Of a stretch of 64,000 bases of DNA, positions 59,924-64,000 are shown piece by piece. Location of the stretch: NCBI RefSeq assembly GCF_013184805.1, contig NZ_JAATNG010000001.1, positions 868,001 to 932,000 on the forward strand. Direction: 5' to 3'. Each line of letters starts with the position of its first letter. Positions within the stretch are counted from its first letter, which is position 1. The position numbers were made by a program, and so were the translations under genes. This DNA comes from Pseudoruegeria sp. HB172150. Its GTDB lineage: Bacteria; Pseudomonadota; Alphaproteobacteria; Rhodobacterales; Rhodobacteraceae. The notes below the pieces were generated by a model. It worked only from the letters and a program-made list of their open reading frames with translations. It did no database searches and was not told the origin of the DNA.

Positions 59924-61480
59924 ATGGATACAGTGGTCAAGCGCCGCAAACGCTCCGGCGGGCATTCAGGGAACCGGCGGCTCAACAATCCCGCGGTGAT
60001 CCGCCAGATGCCCTGGCGGCTGCCGGTCAACACCGATCGGCCCACTGAACCGCTGACCGAGGAAGGCATCGCCGCGATCCATGATGGGGCGATGCGCATT
60101 CTCGAGGAAATCGGCATCGAGTTCCTGAACGACGAGGCGCTGGCGATCTTCCGCGAGGCGGGCATGACCGTGGACGGTACTAATGTCCGCATGGGCCGCG
60201 ATTTCGTGATGGAGATGCTGGGCAAGGCGCCTTCGACTTTTACCCTGACCCCGCGCAACCCCGACCGTGAGCTGGTCATGGGCGGCAAGTACATGCTGTT
60301 CGGCAATGTCTCTTCGCCGCCGAACTACTGGTCGCTCGAGACCGGCAAGCTGCCCGGTACGAGCGAACAGTGCCGGAACCTTTTGAAACTGACCCAGTAT
60401 TTCAACTGCATCCATTTCGCCGGCGGCTACCCGGTGGAGCCGATCGACATTCACCCATCCGTCCGGCACCTCGACGTGCTGTTCGACAAGCTGACGCTGA
60501 CCGACAAGGTGGCACATGCCTACAGCCTTGGCGCCGAGCGGGTCGAGGACGTGATGGAGATGATCCGCATCGCCTGCGGCGTCACACACCAGGAGTTCGT
60601 GGCCAAGCCGCGTATGTACACCAATATCAACTCCACCTCGCCGTTGAAGCACGACATGCCGATGATCGACGGCTGCCTACGCTGTATCCGCAAGGGGCAG
60701 GCGGTGGTGGTGTCGCCCTTCACGCTGGCGGGCGCGATGGCCCCGGTCACCATGGCCGGCGCCGTGGCGCAGTCGATCGCCGAGGCGTTGTCTGCGTTGG
60801 CGCTGTTCCAGTATGTCGCCCCCGGATGCGCGAGTGCCATCGGCACTTTCACCTCCAACGTCGACATGAAATCGGGCGCGCCTGCGTTTGGCACGCCGGA
60901 ATACATGCGAGCCACCCAGATGACCGGGCAACTTGCCCGCTTCTACGGGTTGCCACTGCGGTCGAGCGGCGTCTGCGCCGCGAACATCCCCGACGGGCAG
61001 GCGATGTGGGAGACTTCGAACAGCCTGTGGGCCGCAGTCCAGTCTGGCACCAACATGGTTTACCATGCCGCCGGTTGGCTGGAGGGCGGACTGATCGCAA
61101 GCCCCGAGAAGTTCATCATGGATTGCGAGATCCTGCAGATGATCCAGCGCTATTTCGAGCCTGAGATCACGGCCACCGGCCCTGACGATATCGCGTTGGA
61201 CGCGATCCGCGAGGTCGGATCATCCGGCCATTTCTTCGGGATAGACCATACGCAGGAGCGTTACGAGACTGCTTTCTACCAGCCTTTCCTCGCCGACTGG
61301 CGCAACTACGAGGCGTGGAATCTCGATGGAGCTGTCTGGACCACCGAGCGTGCGCACGTGATGTTCAAGCGCATCATCGAAAGCTTCGAGGAGCCGCCGA
61401 TGGATGTCGCGATCCGCGACGAACTTTCCGCCTTTGTCGAGCGCCGCAAGGCCGAGGGCGGCGCCCCGACCGACTTCTGA
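59924..61480 (+). CDS. Trimethylamine/quaternary-amine methyltransferase family protein (MttB-like)
   Basis: 518 residues of the MttB TIM-barrel family. No in-frame amber codon occurs, so it is not a pyrrolysine enzyme; such homologues include glycine-betaine-corrinoid methyltransferases. GIEFLNDEALAIFREAGM and YAPGCASAIGTFTSN-type segments are visible. It transfers a methyl group to a corrinoid protein, but no corrinoid gene lies next to it. The start is shielded by a hairpin. Confidence 0.87.
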   Translation: MDTVVKRRKRSGGHSGNRRLNNPAVIRQMPWRLPVNTDRPTEPLTEEGIAAIHDGAMRILEEIGIEFLNDEALAIFREAGMTVDGTNVRMGRDFVMEMLGKAPSTFTLTPRNPDRELVMGGKYMLFGNVSSPPNYWSLETGKLPGTSEQCRNLLKLTQYFNCIHFAGGYPVEPIDIHPSVRHLDVLFDKLTLTDKVAHAYSLGAERVEDVMEMIRIACGVTHQEFVAKPRMYTNINSTSPLKHDMPMIDGCLRCIRKGQAVVVSPFTLAGAMAPVTMAGAVAQSIAEALSALALFQYVAPGCASAIGTFTSNVDMKSGAPAFGTPEYMRATQMTGQLARFYGLPLRSSGVCAANIPDGQAMWETSNSLWAAVQSGTNMVYHAAGWLEGGLIASPEKFIMDCEILQMIQRYFEPEITATGPDDIALDAIREVGSSGHFFGIDHTQERYETAFYQPFLADWRNYEAWNLDGAVWTTERAHVMFKRIIESFEEPPMDVAIRDELSAFVERRKAEGGAPTDF

Positions 61481-61533
61481 GCTACTCGGACATATCGGCG
61501 CGGTAGGGAATTGCTGGCTTTTGCGCCGGCGCC

Positions 61534-61550
61534 GCCGCGCCTAGGCTGCC
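61534..61550 (+). promoter_or_regulatory. Shared promoter-like 17-mer, copy 1
   Basis: GCCGCGCCTAGGCTGCC, 26 bp before the DUF4153 start, is identical to 63356-63372, 23 bp before the H-NOX start. TAGGCT may be the -10 element. Confidence 0.5.
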
Positions 61551-61575
61551 TGCGACTTTCAGCGGAGGAGCCGCG

Positions 61576-63333
61576 ATGACCGCTATGACCGAGCCCGGGG
61601 AATACACCGTCAACCGACGTGTCTGGATGACAGCGATCGGCGCGCTGGCCGGGCTTGCTGCCTGGCTGCTGTGGGACGTTCTGCCGGACCATGTTGAAAA
61701 TGAACGGCTTTTGCTGTTCCTCTCTGCCGGAGCGAGCGGGTTCTTTGCAGCCCTTCTTGCCGCAGCCGGCGCACTGGCTCTTCCGCGCGCTGTCCTTGCA
61801 GCAGCGGGCGCCTCTCTTCCGGCCGCCTGCCTGCTGACCTGGGCCAGCTTAAGATACGCCGACGTCGACGACTTCCTGGAGACCGGGCACGCGGTCTTCG
61901 CCTACGGTCTGATCGTGTTCCTGTCGCTGCCATTTCTGATCGTCGCGCTGCGTTCGGGCGAGGGCTGGCGCAGCTATCCGGCGCTGTTCCGGCAGTCCTG
62001 GGACATTGCCGTGCGCTACGCCGCCGCGTTGGTCTTTGTCGGCATCTTCTGGGGTGTGATCTTTCTCTCCGACGCGCTGTTCAAACTGGTCGGGCTGGAG
62101 ATCATCGAGGACCTGCTCGAAATCGACGCCGTGCCGGCTGTCCTGACCGGCGCGATAATCGGCCTTGCGCTTGCCGTGGTGGCGGAGCTTGCCGATTACA
62201 TCTCGCCCTTCCTGATCCTGCGCCTGCTGCGCCTGCTCCTTCCGGTGGTCGTCGTCGTTGCCGGCGTCTTCCTGATCGCGATCCCGTTCCGGGGGCTTTC
62301 CGATGTGTTCGGTGGCCTGTCCGCGGCGGCCGTCCTGTTGTCGATGGCCGTGGGCATCGCGACGCTGATCACCTCGGCCATCGAGCGCAATGACGAGGAA
62401 GCTGCCGATTCCCGCATCCTCCTGGTATCTGCACAGCTGCTCGCCGTGGTCATCCCGATCCTGTCCGCCCTTGCTCTCTACGCGGTCTGGATCCGTGTCG
62501 CCGACTACGGCTGGAGCCCGGACCGAATCGCCGCCACATGCGCCGGCATCGTCGGGCTCGGTTATGGCCTGCTTTACGCGGTCTCCGTGATACGCCGCCG
62601 CGACTGGATGGAACGGATCCGGCAGGCGAACATCGTCATGGCACTGATAACCATCGCGCTGGCGGCCTTGTGGCTGACGCCCATCCTGAACGCTGAACGC
62701 ATTTCGGCCCGCAACCAGATGGCGCGGTTCGATGCGGGTAAGGTCGCGGCAGAGGATCTCGACCTGTGGTTCCTAGGCCGCGAAATCGGTGTCGCGGGCG
62801 AGGCGGCCATTGCGGAGCTTGCCGCGATAGAGCACCCGGAGGCCGATGTGATCGCGGAACGGCTGGCGCTGCTGGAGGCAGCCGACAGCCGCTATGCCTT
62901 CGAGCGCACAGATACCGGCCCCACACAGGACAGCTTGCGCGAGGAAATACTCGTGACTGCGCCGGTCGTGCCCGAAGGGGGTAGGCTGCCCGACGGCCTG
63001 CTGGACAGGGCAGCGCCCTACGACCTGCAGCAATGGGCCGAAGCCTGCCGCGAGAAAACGCCTGCCGGAAATCCCGCCTGCCTGTTCCTCGCCGCCGATC
63101 TGGACCTCGAGAGCCCGGGCGATGAGACGCTGTTGGTCTGGAAAAATGGCCCTTATGTCTACGTCACGGCGCTGAAGGACGGGACACGCCAGTCACCGGC
63201 CTTCCTGCGTGGTGGCGCGGTAAGCCTGCAGCCGCAGGTGATCGACGACATCCTCGCCGGAAACTACAGCGTCGGTGTGCCGAGCGTCCGCTCGCTCGAT
63301 CTTGGAAAGGTGGAAATTTTCATCATACCCTGA
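61576..63333 (+). CDS. DUF4153 membrane protein
   Basis: 585 residues; N-terminal half has about eight to ten hydrophobic helices, C-terminal third is soluble and probably periplasmic. FLSDALFKLVGLEIIEDLLE and ISPFLILRLLRLLLPVVV fit DUF4153. Function unknown. ATG at 61576 (or 61585) follows GGAGGAG. Shares its promoter 17-mer with the next gene. Confidence 0.85.
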   Translation: MTAMTEPGEYTVNRRVWMTAIGALAGLAAWLLWDVLPDHVENERLLLFLSAGASGFFAALLAAAGALALPRAVLAAAGASLPAACLLTWASLRYADVDDFLETGHAVFAYGLIVFLSLPFLIVALRSGEGWRSYPALFRQSWDIAVRYAAALVFVGIFWGVIFLSDALFKLVGLEIIEDLLEIDAVPAVLTGAIIGLALAVVAELADYISPFLILRLLRLLLPVVVVVAGVFLIAIPFRGLSDVFGGLSAAAVLLSMAVGIATLITSAIERNDEEAADSRILLVSAQLLAVVIPILSALALYAVWIRVADYGWSPDRIAATCAGIVGLGYGLLYAVSVIRRRDWMERIRQANIVMALITIALAALWLTPILNAERISARNQMARFDAGKVAAEDLDLWFLGREIGVAGEAAIAELAAIEHPEADVIAERLALLEAADSRYAFERTDTGPTQDSLREEILVTAPVVPEGGRLPDGLLDRAAPYDLQQWAEACREKTPAGNPACLFLAADLDLESPGDETLLVWKNGPYVYVTALKDGTRQSPAFLRGGAVSLQPQVIDDILAGNYSVGVPSVRSLDLGKVEIFIIP

Positions 63334-63355
63334 CGAATTGGGGCTTTGTTAACGA

Positions 63356-63372
63356 GCCGCGCCTAGGCTGCC
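63356..63372 (+). promoter_or_regulatory. Shared promoter-like 17-mer, copy 2
   Basis: Identical to 61534-61550 and at almost the same distance from its gene. Confidence 0.5.
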
Positions 63373-63394
63373 GCAAACAGACGAGGCGCGAATC

Positions 63395-63982
63395 GTGCAC
63401 GGGATGATCAATCGATCCGTTCAGTGCTTTTTGACGGACACCTACGGGCGAGAGAAATGGGATGCGATTGCAGCCTCCGCCGGGCTCGACTTTGCCGGGT
63501 TCGAGCCGATGCTGGAATACGATCCCATTTTGACGGAGGCGGTTCTGCAGGCGGCGGCACAGGTCCTCGGCAAGCCGCGCCAGATGATACTGGAGGACAT
63601 CGGTACTTACCTCGTCAGCCATGAAAACATGCAGATGATCCGACGTCTCCTGCGTTTCGGCGGCGCGAACTTTGTTGCATTTCTTTACTCGCTTGACGAA
63701 CTGCCGGACCGGGCCCGCCTTGCATTGCCCGACCTCGATCTGCCCGCACTGGAACTGGAGGAAACAGACACAGCCAGTTTCACGTTGCGGGTGCGGAATG
63801 GTCCGGACGGCTTTGCCTATGTCCTGATGGGTGTCCTGCGGGCACTCGCGGACGATTACGGGGCGCTGGTGTTGCTGGAGTTCGACGAGCGGCGCGGGGA
63901 TACGGAGACGATATCGATCCAGCTTGCTGAAACCGCGTTTTCCGAAGGCCGCCGGTTCGACCTGCGCCGGCGCACGGGATGA
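63395..63982 (+). CDS. H-NOX (heme NO-binding) domain protein lacking the heme ligand
   Basis: 195 residues from a GTG (ATG at 63404 possible). MHGMINRSVQCFLTDTYGREKW opens as in H-NOX proteins, and FVAFLYSLDELPDR is the helix that should carry the proximal His; here Pro104 takes its place. The YxSxR propionate motif is also not kept (TLRVR). The fold is probably retained but without heme. Its stop overlaps the start of the following gene (ATGA), probably a signalling partner. Confidence 0.82.
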   Translation: MHGMINRSVQCFLTDTYGREKWDAIAASAGLDFAGFEPMLEYDPILTEAVLQAAAQVLGKPRQMILEDIGTYLVSHENMQMIRRLLRFGGANFVAFLYSLDELPDRARLALPDLDLPALELEETDTASFTLRVRNGPDGFAYVLMGVLRALADDYGALVLLEFDERRGDTETISIQLAETAFSEGRRFDLRRRTG

Positions 63983-64000
63983 CGGCTTTCCCAAAGCTGG
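63979..64000 (+). CDS. Start of the next gene, cut by the window end
   Basis: ATGA overlap with the H-NOX stop; only MTAFPKL is visible. H-NOX partners are commonly diguanylate cyclases, histidine kinases or methyl-accepting proteins, but seven residues cannot decide. Confidence 0.4.

Noticed and set aside
59924-61480. Pyrrolysine-containing MttB
   Set aside because: The reading frame has no internal TAG, so this is the non-pyrrolysine branch.

Overview
The window looks like a chromosomal segment of a marine Rhodobacterales (Roseobacter-group) alphaproteobacterium. Evidence is the high-GC coding DNA over most of the sequence, the GTTC-N7-GTTC type LexA box, an intergenic repeat reading CTTCTTCTGGTC..ATATCCCC of a kind I associate with this group, and the gene families present (DUF3572, DUF983, DUF4153, PleD, carnitine BKACE, non-pyrrolysine MttB). 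This placement is inference; no 16S rRNA is present.

Layout. (1) 1-1.8 kb: a tRNA-Ser(GCU) gene and, 1.5 kb from its 3' end, an imperfect 25-nt copy of that end, enclosing a HEPN-LOTUS type protein gene; it reads like a small tRNA-targeted island remnant. (2) 1.9-13.3 kb: an acetyltransferase, then a two-armed peptide uptake and processing locus: Dpp-type solute-binding protein, two permeases, a cytoplasmic class-C beta-lactamase/D-aminopeptidase-like hydrolase, an alpha-oxoamine-synthase-like PLP enzyme and an M55 D-aminopeptidase on the minus strand; a LysR regulator and two ATPases on the plus strand. The same ATGCA-N5-TGCAT palindrome precedes both arms. (3) 13.3-25.3 kb: mostly ordinary chromosomal genes (LLM oxidoreductase, MetRS, MFS pumps, SOS-controlled ImuA-like protein, aldo/keto reductase, GT87-like protein, carnitine degradation pair). 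(4) 25.3-42.8 kb: a lower-GC integrated element with a tyrosine integrase at its right end, a small winged-HTH protein, a primase-polymerase, a P27-like small terminase, a packed operon of small unknown genes, an Nmad3-type gene pair, a HEPN/MltR-like gene, several families of short repeats and a palindromic operator used four times. I interpret it as a phage satellite (PICI/P4-like logic), and it is the best candidate for an undescribed system. (5) 42.8-64 kb: chromosome again: methyltransferase/LysR pair, desaturase, EamA transporter, TonB receptor, NUDIX, an ECF sigma locus with EF-hand and CnrX/Spy-like proteins, a PleD-like cyclase, a large self-sufficient reductive dehalogenase with its MarR regulator, HAD phosphatase, an MttB-family methyltransferase whose Shine-Dalgarno lies in a hairpin, DUF4153 and a heme-pocket-defective H-NOX protein.

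How parts work together: the peptide locus appears to import and dismantle D-amino-acid peptides under one LysR regulator; the carnitine pair would give glycine betaine, a possible substrate class for the MttB homologue 35 kb away; the satellite carries its own integration, replication and packaging-redirection genes but no capsid or large terminase, so it would need a helper phage. All functional statements rest on reading motifs by eye; no database search was possible.
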